Assembly (NCBI GenBank): GCA_964415365.1 | Contig: CAYPYW010000011.1 | Span: 14,597-78,596, forward strand | Direction: 5' to 3' | Length of the DNA: 64,000 nucleotides | Source: Hydromicrobium sp964415365 | Lineage (GTDB): Bacteria > Actinomycetota > Humimicrobiia > Humimicrobiales > Humimicrobiaceae | In this document: in pieces, positions 1 to 7,346 of the stretch | Numbering within the stretch: position 1 is the stretch's first letter | Layout: every line of letters begins with the position of its first letter | Position numbers and translations under genes: made by a program | Notes under the pieces: generated by a model | What the model saw: the letters and a program-made list of their open reading frames with translations, nothing else | Database searches by the model: none | Told to the model about the DNA's origin: nothing

Positions 1-557
1 AGCTCTTTAAAAACCTTCAGTGCCTTAATACAATTGAACACCTGCTCCTGAAGAACTGCAACAGGCAGCACCACCGGATCCAGATATAGATTCTCCATTG
101 GCAAATCATATTCCAGAGCCGAATTGACTATATTCATAACTATCTCCACTCTGCTGTCAACATCAGGAGGCACTCCTTTTTCAGTAAGAGCTATTCCAAC
201 AATTTTACTGTTGTACTTTTTTGCAAGGGGCATAAGAATATCAAGCTTATCTTTATCTCCTGTAACAGAATTAATCATAGCGGTACCCTTATGTACCTGC
301 AAGCCGGCTTCTATGGCACTTACATTCTTAGTGTCCAGAGCAAGAGGTGTATCCACTTCAGCCTGTATACTTTTTACTATCCACTGCATAAGCTCTTCGC
401 CCTTTTTTGTAGCAGGACCAATGTTTACATCTATATAATCGGCTCCTGCCTCTTTCTGTTTTTTTGCCATCTCAACGATAGGCGCTACATTCCTGTCCCT
501 TATAGCATCTCCAACTACCTTTGATACTACACTTATATTTTCACCAACCACTAACAT
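1..557 (-). CDS. acsE: Methyltetrahydrofolate:corrinoid iron-sulfur protein methyltransferase (partial)
   Basis: The gene starts at ATG 557 after a GGGGAGAAG ribosome site and runs off the left edge, leaving 185 codons. The visible protein begins MLVVGENIS and follows the pterin-binding TIM barrel of Moorella AcsE closely: the ALDTKN, MINSVTG and YLDP segments carry the pterin-contacting Asp, Asn and Asp residues. The family moves the methyl group of methyl-THF to Co(I) of the corrinoid iron-sulfur protein in the cytoplasm, linking the methyl branch to acetyl-CoA synthase. The partner subunits are encoded at 10.2-16.8 kb. The missing C-terminal third, with the catalytic Asn region, lies outside the window, so activity cannot be fully judged. 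Confidence 0.9.
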   Translation of the reverse strand, partial: MLVVGENISVVSKVVGDAIRDRNVAPIVEMAKKQKEAGADYIDVNIGPATKKGEELMQWIVKSIQAEVDTPLALDTKNVSAIEAGLQVHKGTAMINSVTGDKDKLDILMPLAKKYNSKIVGIALTEKGVPPDVDSRVEIVMNIVNSALEYDLPMENLYLDPVVLPVAVLQEQVFNCIKALKVFKE

Positions 558-647
558 ATCTTCTCCCCAATCTATAAAAAATTACAATATAATAATCAAT
601 AATTATAACACTACATTGAAAAAAATTAACAGCGGTTTACCAGTGCA

Positions 648-1457
648 TTAGAAGTCGTAACTGAACCACTTACTGTAGATTTCATCATAAGTGCCATCTT
701 CTTTCATTTCACCCAGTATTTTATCAACTTCTTCTTTCAAAGGGCTTCCTTCATTAAAAACAATACCAAATTCTTTATTAGACTTTACAACTTCCAGCAC
801 ATTATAAATTCCGGCATCCCCGGCCAGTGAATTGACACCCATAGGCAGTGAGATTAAAATCCCTTCAATATTCCTATTCTTAAGATCATCAAACATTACC
901 ACAACATCATCGTAACCCTCAATTTTATAATTAAGTAAATAGTCTTCATCCAGATATTTTTTTTCACTATTTAATATCCCTACTGAGTTGCCCTCTAAAT
1001 CTTCTTTAATCTTAATTTCAGTTTCACCTAAAGTTATCAGCATGTATTCCATTATGAAATAGGAGTTGGAAAAATCAACAATCCCCTCTTTTTCCCCGGA
1101 TATCGGAATTGCTGAGATTATCATATCCAAATCCATACCCTCAGGAATTTGATAGGTATTGTCCCATTTAATTGATATTATCTCCATTTCCTTGCCCATT
1201 CTCTCGGTTATCTCCCTGATAATATCTATATCGAAACCCTCAATATTACCGTCTTTTATAGATTCAAAAGGTGGGTATGTGGCATCGCATCCGATTATAA
1301 GTTCTTCTCTCGCGGAATCAGTACCAGTACTGCTGGCATTATCAGAAGCTCTGCAGCCAACAGCATAGAATAATAGAAATACAACTACAGCAGATAAAAA
1401 TATATTTATGAAGAATAAAAAAACTTTTTTATTCTTCTGTGTAAAATTTAAAAACAT
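648..1457 (-). CDS. Solute-binding lipoprotein, amino-acid ABC transporter type (SBP_bac_3)
   Basis: A 269-residue protein with a hydrophobic export signal at residues 11-34 ending in an AVGC lipobox-like sequence, so it is probably lipid-anchored. The mature part starts with the ELIIGCDATYPPFE segment typical of family 3 solute-binding proteins, followed by GFDIDIIREI and a C-terminal MKEDGTYDEIYSKWF motif. The family captures polar amino acids or similar small solutes for an ABC importer. No permease or ATPase gene lies next to it: acsE is 90 bp downstream and a RACo-like gene is upstream. It is therefore an orphan here, perhaps sharing a distant permease or acting as a sensor. No convincing ribosome site precedes ATG 1457, so the start is uncertain. 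Confidence 0.8.
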   Translation of the reverse strand: MFLNFTQKNKKVFLFFINIFLSAVVVFLLFYAVGCRASDNASSTGTDSAREELIIGCDATYPPFESIKDGNIEGFDIDIIREITERMGKEMEIISIKWDNTYQIPEGMDLDMIISAIPISGEKEGIVDFSNSYFIMEYMLITLGETEIKIKEDLEGNSVGILNSEKKYLDEDYLLNYKIEGYDDVVVMFDDLKNRNIEGILISLPMGVNSLAGDAGIYNVLEVVKSNKEFGIVFNEGSPLKEEVDKILGEMKEDGTYDEIYSKWFSYDF

Positions 1458-1589
1458 TTATCAAAATCTATCGTCTGACAATGTCTTTACCTTTAATTTA
1501 TGATAACCTAAATTCTATTAAAAATATGATATATTACAAGTGCTTATTAGTTCGTATTATTGGATAATTTTATAAATACGTAGACTTTC

Positions 1590-3440
1590 TCAAGGAAACT
1601 GCATGCTGTTTATAAAATGATTATTGAAATCAGGATAAGCAGCCAATTCAATATACTTAATTTTTCTAGCTACTTTTTCGGCATTAATCCTCTGTTTCAC
1701 TGAGATTAAAATCATTCTTGCCCCTACCCCTGCTGCATTACCGATCTGTCTGATCTTCTTTAACGGAACGCCGGGCAACATACCTATATCGATGACATTT
1801 TTAGGGTCTATATAAGATCCGAAGGCACCCGCTATTATTATCCCGTCTATATCTTTAAAACTTATATTTGCATTCTCAAGCAACACTTCAATACCGGCTC
1901 TTATTGCTCCCTTTGCCAGTTGAATTTCTACAACATCCTTCTGACTTATTAAAATATCTTTTTCCCTGCATTTCGGAACAAAATGATTATTGCTGTCCGG
2001 AGATGCCAGCACATAGTTAGATTCTCCTTTACTGTCTCTGCAAATACAATCCGAATCAGTTTTGAATTTACCACTTCTATTCAGGAGACCCACCTTCAGT
2101 AACTCCGCTACTGCATCTAAAATCCCCGAACCGCAAATACCGACAGGCTCTTTATCATTAATAGTCTGGATAGATGGCAGGTATGTCCTGGAATCAATTA
2201 TTACTCTCTCTATGGCACCTGGCGCTGCCCTCATACCATGCTTTATATGTGCCCCCTCAAATGCCGGTCCGGAAGCAGTAGAAACACTGGTGATCTCCTT
2301 TTCGCTTTTCAGTGCAATCTCGGTGTTGGTTCCAATATCAATACCCAGATAATTTCCTCTCTTTTTATAAATTTCTGCAGCCAGGATCATAGCCAGATGA
2401 TCTGACCCCACAAATCCCGCTATCGGGGGAGGTAAGAAAATATATCCGCCAGCCGTGATATTGATGCCAATCTCCCTGGCTTTAATTTGCAGGGATTCGT
2501 TAGTTATTGAAACAAAAGGAGATAGTCCGAGCTGATTTACAGGTAACTTCAGGAACAGGTGGTACATGGCAGTATTGCCGACAACAGTCATCTCGGTTAT
2601 CTCTTTATTTGTCAAATTATTTTTTATACAGAGCTCACTTATCGCCTCATTTATTTTGCCTACTGTTATCTTCTGAATCTTATCCATATTATCCCGATTC
2701 TGCATAGCAAAATTCAGGCGGCTCATTACATCTTCTCCAAAAACTATCTGGGGATTAATAATTCCTCTTTTGTCGATTGTTTCTCCGGTCACCAGGCTAA
2801 CAAGAAAAATGGCAATCTTCGTTGTTCCCAGGTCAACTGCCAGACCATAATTATTCGCAGTCCTGTCACCACCTTCGATTAAAATAATTTCCCCATCTCT
2901 CACCGTAACCGTAATTTCCCATGAGTTTTCTCTGATAACGGAAGGCATCTCAACCAATACTCTGTGATCAATCGAATTAACCTTCAGATTATATTCATCT
3001 TTAAGCACACTTTTAATCCTATTAAAATCAGGCTGTAAATCTCCAAGACTGGCCTCTTTCAATTTTATGAAATATTTCCTGCAAACTGGATCTACCTCAA
3101 TAATCTTCTCTTCGCCCGTAATCTGGAGTTTCTGCTCTTCACTCAACGAGGAAGAAGGTATATAAATTGTGAGATCTCTATCAAAAATTTGCTGGCATGC
3201 CAGTCTGATGCCATCACCTACCTCATCAGGACTTAATATTTCCTGTTCCTGTTTATTTGCCTGCTTTTTTTCTTTATCCAGCATTATTATTCTGCATTTA
3301 CCACAGGTCCCTTTTCCGGCACAGACTGATTTTATTCCCACACCGGCATCAACAATTGCTTTTAATCCATTCACCGGTTTATTTAATAATATCTTTTTTC
3401 CTATAGGCTCAATCTTTATTTCAATTTCCCCACCTGACAT
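1590..3440 (-). CDS. RACo-like corrinoid reductive activator, copy 1 (2Fe-2S ferredoxin plus ASKHA domain)
   Basis: A 616-residue protein. Residues 5-95 form a plant-type ferredoxin with cysteines C40, C46, C49 and C82. A linker follows, then a long C-terminal ASKHA-type ATPase region (DUF4445) with phosphate-loop-like DLGTTKIAIF, GIDIGTNTEIAL and IIAGAFGSYI segments. RACo proteins use ATP to return inactive Co(II) corrinoid to Co(I). ATG 3440 has an AAAGAGG ribosome site. The gene lies between the solute-binding gene and the plus-strand BlaI cassette, away from the second copy at 17.9-19.9 kb. It may serve AcsCD or another corrinoid protein such as a methyltransferase; sequence alone does not decide. 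Confidence 0.85.
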   Translation of the reverse strand: MSGGEIEIKIEPIGKKILLNKPVNGLKAIVDAGVGIKSVCAGKGTCGKCRIIMLDKEKKQANKQEQEILSPDEVGDGIRLACQQIFDRDLTIYIPSSSLSEEQKLQITGEEKIIEVDPVCRKYFIKLKEASLGDLQPDFNRIKSVLKDEYNLKVNSIDHRVLVEMPSVIRENSWEITVTVRDGEIILIEGGDRTANNYGLAVDLGTTKIAIFLVSLVTGETIDKRGIINPQIVFGEDVMSRLNFAMQNRDNMDKIQKITVGKINEAISELCIKNNLTNKEITEMTVVGNTAMYHLFLKLPVNQLGLSPFVSITNESLQIKAREIGINITAGGYIFLPPPIAGFVGSDHLAMILAAEIYKKRGNYLGIDIGTNTEIALKSEKEITSVSTASGPAFEGAHIKHGMRAAPGAIERVIIDSRTYLPSIQTINDKEPVGICGSGILDAVAELLKVGLLNRSGKFKTDSDCICRDSKGESNYVLASPDSNNHFVPKCREKDILISQKDVVEIQLAKGAIRAGIEVLLENANISFKDIDGIIIAGAFGSYIDPKNVIDIGMLPGVPLKKIRQIGNAAGVGARMILISVKQRINAEKVARKIKYIELAAYPDFNNHFINSMQFP

Positions 3441-3623
3441 AATAGCCTCTTTACCAATAGTGCTTTCTGCAAATCTTTATCATCCAGTTTCTTTTATGAA
3501 TACACCTTTTAAATAATATCCGTAACATTATATTAATTTTTACAATGTTTAGGAAGGCTTACCGGATCAGTTTTATACAAAATATTTTATTTCCTACTCA
3601 TTATGTGTTAAAATTGAGAATAT

Positions 3624-3652
3624 ATGATATTAATATTAAACATTAATATCAT
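3624..3652. repeat. Perfect 11-bp inverted repeat upstream of the BlaI gene
   Basis: ATGATATTAAT (3624-3634) and ATTAATATCAT (3642-3652) are exact inverted copies separated by 7 bases. They lie in the 389-bp gap between the divergent RACo-like and BlaI genes. The repeat could be an operator for a dimeric regulator or a weak AT stem-loop. Apart from this repeat and the TACT-N7-AGTA site I see nothing gene-like in the gap; the one short ATG frame there (near 3545) has no ribosome site. Confidence 0.5.
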
Positions 3653-3738
3653 CTATATTTGTGCTCTTTGTCAAAATAGATGGAATAATTTACTAAAATA
3701 TTAACTGGCAATATAAGATTTTAAGTTAATTTGATTTT

Positions 3739-3757
3739 TACTTAAAAATAGTATAAA
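3739..3757 (+). promoter_or_regulatory. Candidate BlaI operator overlapping a -10 box (site C)
   Basis: TACT-N7-AGTA at 3739-3753 overlaps a TATAAA hexamer at 3752-3757, about 75 bp before the BlaI start. BlaI and MecI operators are dyads of the form TACT-N8-AGTA; this copy is one base shorter. Autoregulation by BlaI is usual in the family. Assignment is inferred from similarity to sites A and B. Confidence 0.35.
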
Positions 3758-3829
3758 GTATTCCAAGTTTTACTCAGATAACTATTTTATGGATTGACAA
3801 ATTTTTAAATAAAGGTTGGTGATAAAAAA

Positions 3830-4267
3830 ATGGCTAAAAGGATCGATACAAAGAAAAAATCGGAAGAAATTGGAATAAACGGCCTTAACAGCATAAGCAA
3901 TCTAGAAGCTGAGATAATGAAGATTATATGGGAAAAAGGCAAAGTAACAGTAAGAGAAGTACATGAGAATATGCTGAGAAAAGAAATTGAAAGTAAAGAA
4001 CAGGGATTTATTCCGTATACAACTGTAATGTCGACAATGACCACTCTGGCAGAAAAAAGGCTTCTAAAGCAGGATAAAACTGCTAAAACCTATGTGTATT
4101 CTGCAGCAGTTGATAAAAAAGAACTTTCAAAAAGCATAATAAAATCAGTTTCAGATAAACTGCTTGAGGAAAGTACCAAAGGCATGGTTTCCAAATTCTT
4201 ATCTGACAGCAAAAATATTTCCAAAGAAGGCATAAAGAAGCTACTGGAAGAAATAGACAAACATTAA
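3830..4267 (+). CDS. BlaI/MecI/CopY-family transcriptional repressor
   Basis: A 145-residue protein with the Penicillinase_R winged helix. It contains LEAEIMKIIWEKGKVTVREV and a recognition region reading YTTVMSTMTTLAEKRLL, both characteristic of BlaI, then a helical C-terminal dimerisation part. Family members bind DNA as dimers and are inactivated when an M56 membrane protease (BlaR1/MecR1) signals. An M56 gene follows 191 bp downstream, and no beta-lactamase or penicillin-binding target lies nearby. Its likely target is the cassette itself, including the small peptide and radical SAM genes. It is the first plus-strand gene in a minus-strand neighbourhood. ATG 3830 has an AAAGGTTGGTG ribosome site. 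Confidence 0.88.
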   Translation: MAKRIDTKKKSEEIGINGLNSISNLEAEIMKIIWEKGKVTVREVHENMLRKEIESKEQGFIPYTTVMSTMTTLAEKRLLKQDKTAKTYVYSAAVDKKELSKSIIKSVSDKLLEESTKGMVSKFLSDSKNISKEGIKKLLEEIDKH

Positions 4268-4326
4268 AACCATCTGTTCTAATCAACTCTGTTTGAAACC
4301 TTACGAATATGTTGGGCGAGCTGCTA

Positions 4327-4355
4327 TTACTTAACTAATAGTAAGAATTTATAAA
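4327..4355 (+). promoter_or_regulatory. Candidate BlaI operator and promoter for the M56 gene (site A)
   Basis: TACTTAACTAATAGTA (4328-4343) fits TACT-N8-AGTA and extends to TTACT/AGTAA arms. It lies over a possible promoter: TTACTT (4327-4332), 17-bp spacer, TATAAA (4350-4355). The -35 match is poor. The rest of the 4268-4458 gap shows nothing else. Confidence 0.4.
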
Positions 4356-4458
4356 ATTTTCCTTTCTATAATCATGAATTCATATTAATATATTAGGTAG
4401 CTCTTTTACCTTTAGTATTACAACAGTAATAAATTTTATATAATTTGTATTGACTAAC

Positions 4459-5532
4459 ATGTTTTTTTTAGAACTTTTAACAAACTACATAATACCAATC
4501 ATTTACGATAGTTTCGTAAGCCTAATTCTGGTTCTGTTCCTCTTATTCATTTTCAGGATAAAAGATTCAAATATCAGAATTTTATTTTTCTTCCTGCCAC
4601 TTATAAAACCATTTATGGTTATTGCCGAAAAAATTGATGTAAATGAAATGGTATTAGGATCAAGGGGTTTTACTGGAGGTATAAGATTTCCTGATCCATT
4701 AAAATTCTTCCCACCCCATAACAAAATAGAAATATTTGACATGGTTAATTTTTCAGAATTTAATAACCTTATACTGTCAATAGCATTAATAAGTATCAGC
4801 ATTATTTTAATAGCCAGGTGGGCAAGTATAGCTTTACTTTACAGGAGCCTCGCTCATGAGGAGAAAGTAAGCAGCAAAGAAGTGCCAGAGCTCTACTCCA
4901 TTATAGATAATTACATTGAAAGAATTAAAGTCAAGGCTCCGGATATCAGCCTCACTTATAGAAAATACTCTACTCCCTTTATAGTAGGGATAAGAACTTG
5001 CACTTTGGTTATTTCTCCAACTCTCATAGAAAAACTTAATAACGAAGAAAAGGAAATATTGATAAATCATGAACTTTCCCATATAAAAAGAAGAGACAAT
5101 CTCATTGGATGGATAGCTCTTATCCTAAGAGATTTAAATTTCTTCAACCCATTTGCCTATATAGCCTATTATCTCATAAAATCGGAACAGGAAAGCGCCT
5201 CTGATAAGCTAATGACTAAATATTCCGAAAAATCCCCAAAGCAAATAGCAAAGAACTTTTTAAACTCTATTTTAAAATTGAAATCAATTCAAGAAGACTA
5301 TGTTCCAGAAGAAAACCATTCTATGAATTATGGGTCACCGTACTTTTTTAAAAGAGGTATCAATTTCAATATAATCCATAACAGGGTGCAAAATATTTTA
5401 AAAGTAAATCCAAACAAAATCCATGCTAAGATCTTTCCTAAAATCTTGATGTACTTACTGTTCATACTTCTTCTTTTTATCCAAACCGCTTTTGTATTAA
5501 AAATTTCCAATACATTAATGATCTTAAGATAA
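4459..5532 (+). CDS. BlaR1-like M56-family membrane metallopeptidase without sensor domain
   Basis: A 357-residue integral membrane protein. Hydrophobic helices lie near the N-terminus (two), around residues 105-130 and at the C-terminal end. The cytoplasmic zinc-protease part carries HELSH, and SEQESASDKL supplies the third ligand, as in BlaR1/MecR1. Those proteins cut or signal to BlaI/MecI. Here the extracellular penicillin-binding sensor domain is absent; the protein ends right after the last helix. It probably pairs with the BlaI repressor just upstream. It might instead, or also, process the 37-residue peptide encoded next. An in-frame TTG at 4450 is an alternative start; neither start has a clear ribosome site. 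Confidence 0.82.
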   Translation: MFFLELLTNYIIPIIYDSFVSLILVLFLLFIFRIKDSNIRILFFFLPLIKPFMVIAEKIDVNEMVLGSRGFTGGIRFPDPLKFFPPHNKIEIFDMVNFSEFNNLILSIALISISIILIARWASIALLYRSLAHEEKVSSKEVPELYSIIDNYIERIKVKAPDISLTYRKYSTPFIVGIRTCTLVISPTLIEKLNNEEKEILINHELSHIKRRDNLIGWIALILRDLNFFNPFAYIAYYLIKSEQESASDKLMTKYSEKSPKQIAKNFLNSILKLKSIQEDYVPEENHSMNYGSPYFFKRGINFNIIHNRVQNILKVNPNKIHAKIFPKILMYLLFILLLFIQTAFVLKISNTLMILR

Positions 5533-5608
5533 AATAAGCTGTTATTATAATTAAGAAAAATTAAACTTTCAAACTAAGAAGTAGTATTTCTTGAAATGCT
5601 GCCTATAT

Positions 5609-5624
5609 TACTATATTATTAGTA
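5609..5624. promoter_or_regulatory. Candidate BlaI operator before the peptide gene (site B)
   Basis: TACTATATTATTAGTA is a TACT-N8-AGTA dyad (TACTA/TAGTA arms) lying 112 bp before the small peptide start. A TATAAT hexamer follows at 5670-5675 but has no clear -35 partner. Together with sites A and C it suggests that the repressor controls each part of the cassette. Confidence 0.42.
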
Positions 5625-5735
5625 GCAGAGATTAAAAGGCTAATTTATTATGTGGGTAACTAATTCTTATATAATGCTCATATTTTCATACACTTTTAAA
5701 ATTGTTAACTAATAATAGGAGTGAAAGGAGGACAG

Positions 5736-5849
5736 ATGGTATCAGTAAATAAAACAAAAAATTTATGGAACAAAGATGTGACTATGAGAAATCTGAAAAA
5801 TGATATAGGACCACTTTGCTGCTTTTACTGGTGTTGGTGGGTTTTGTAA
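5736..5849 (+). CDS. Putative RiPP precursor peptide, 37 aa, Cys/Trp-rich C-terminus
   Basis: A short reading frame with a strong AAAGGAGG ribosome site (5724-5731) four bases before ATG 5736. It encodes 37 residues. Residues 1-24 are polar and charged (leader-like, starting MVSVNKTKNLWNK). The tail reads GPLCCFYWCWWVL, with three Cys, three Trp, one Phe and one Tyr in 13 residues. It stops 27 bp before a SPASM radical SAM gene on the same strand. This layout (small peptide with leader plus Cys/aromatic core next to a SPASM maturase) is typical of ribosomally made modified peptides such as sactipeptides, ranthipeptides or cyclophanes. I do not recognise the core as a known family; the chemistry is inferred. 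Confidence 0.7.
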   Translation: MVSVNKTKNLWNKDVTMRNLKNDIGPLCCFYWCWWVL

Positions 5850-5876
5850 TCACTACAAATACAGGTAAATCATTGA

Positions 5877-7256
5877 ATGAAGTTGTACAACAGTAAATAT
5901 ATCTATAGCGGAAAAATAAATTCCAAATATAGTTTGATAAACGATACACTAACCGGCGCTGTAGATATTATTGAGAATGAGATATGGAATCTCATAAAAA
6001 TGCAGAAGTTTGACCTCATAGAAAAAAGCCCTCTTTCAAATCTTATTGAAAGAGGGTATCTTTATAATGACCCCAAAGAAGAACAAAAATTATTTTATAC
6101 TCTATACGACAGTTTTATGAAAAAGGCTACTTCACGCCCAATAAGATTTGTTTTCTGTCCTTCTTATTATTGTAATCTAAGATGTATATACTGCTTTGAA
6201 AAAAACTTTTCATACTATAACTCGCATCAATTTATGAGTGATGTAGTATTCGCCAGCTCGATAAACGCTATGAATAAATTAGCAGAAAAATTTTCAGGCA
6301 GAGTTTATGCCATAGAATTGTTTGGAGGCGAGCCATTGCTGAAAAGAACTAAAGGAATGGTTGAGAAAATTTTAGAAGTAGCAAAATCAAGAAAAACTTC
6401 AGTAACTATAGTAACTAATGGTGTTAATATAGAGAAACTAATAGATACCTTATCTCAGCATAAAAACAATATAGAATATCTGCAGATAACAATAGATGGA
6501 CCACCTGATATTCATAATAAAAGAAGAAAGTATAAATCCGGTCGAGGAACCTTTGATAAATTATCAAACGGAATAGATTTGCTCATAAAGGATAATCTAA
6601 AAACTAAAATCAGGGTAAACGTAGATTATTCTAATATTGAGTACATACCTAGCCTCTATGAATACATGCACCATAAAAAATGGACAGCTAACAAAAATAT
6701 CAGAACTCAGTTATCTTTAATCGGAGATCATAGTTCCCTGGAATACAATGATGTAATAGTTCCTGAAGAAATACTGCTAAAAAAATTAATAAAGATTTAC
6801 GATTTACACCCGGAACTGGAAGAGGCGTTTGGGTACCATATTTTCAAACCTTTAAGACACATGTTAGACATAATCAACGGTGCTCCTAATGTCTCTCCCA
6901 AATTTATAAATTGCGAGACCAATCTTTTAGAACTTCATATTTTCTGTCCTGACGGTCTAATATATGCCTGTCCCGAGTCTATCGGATACCCTGAATATGC
7001 TATCGGAAGGTTTTACCCCAATCTAGAATATTTTGAAGATAAAGTAAAATTATGGAAGGATAGAACTATTTTTAGCATTCCAAAATGCAGGGACTGTAAA
7101 TTCTCACCAATCTGCGGAGGAGGCTGCTCTTACTCATCCTTCTTAATTTACAAAGGAGAAAATATTCCTGCATGTGAAAGATTTCAGGAAGTCCTGGATA
7201 CATTCTTAAGATTAAGGGGAGAAAAAATACTGAAAAAATTTATGGACAACCCCTAA
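5877..7256 (+). CDS. SPASM-domain radical SAM peptide maturase
   Basis: A 459-residue enzyme. Residues 1-80 resemble the N-terminal peptide-binding region of RiPP maturases (KYSLINDTLTGAVDII). The radical SAM motif is C99-x3-C103-x2-C106, followed by GGEP at 150-153. The C-terminal SPASM region has cysteines 346, 357, 365, 404, 407, 413, 417 and 433, including the GX4C and CX2CX5CX3C patterns that hold two further Fe-S clusters. Such enzymes install thioether or C-C crosslinks in Cys- or aromatic-rich peptides. The only nearby candidate substrate is the 37-residue peptide directly upstream. ATG 5877 follows an in-frame stop and has only a weak AGG site. No exporter gene follows; the next gene, folD, converges. 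Confidence 0.85.
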   Translation: MKLYNSKYIYSGKINSKYSLINDTLTGAVDIIENEIWNLIKMQKFDLIEKSPLSNLIERGYLYNDPKEEQKLFYTLYDSFMKKATSRPIRFVFCPSYYCNLRCIYCFEKNFSYYNSHQFMSDVVFASSINAMNKLAEKFSGRVYAIELFGGEPLLKRTKGMVEKILEVAKSRKTSVTIVTNGVNIEKLIDTLSQHKNNIEYLQITIDGPPDIHNKRRKYKSGRGTFDKLSNGIDLLIKDNLKTKIRVNVDYSNIEYIPSLYEYMHHKKWTANKNIRTQLSLIGDHSSLEYNDVIVPEEILLKKLIKIYDLHPELEEAFGYHIFKPLRHMLDIINGAPNVSPKFINCETNLLELHIFCPDGLIYACPESIGYPEYAIGRFYPNLEYFEDKVKLWKDRTIFSIPKCRDCKFSPICGGGCSYSSFLIYKGENIPACERFQEVLDTFLRLRGEKILKKFMDNP

Positions 7257-7346
7257 AAGTCCTGCCTAAAATGGCTAAATCTATTTTGTTGTTATCTGTA
7301 CGAAATACAAAACTACAACTATATTTTATTCGAGCTAACCGCCCGG

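Noticed and set aside
3545..3645. 33-codon ATG frame in the RACo/BlaI gap
   Set aside because: No ribosome site, ordinary AT-rich composition, and it runs into the inverted repeat.
3794..3829. TTGACA at 3794-3799 as the BlaI promoter -35
   Set aside because: A -10 at normal spacing would fall on the ribosome site and start codon, so it cannot drive this gene.
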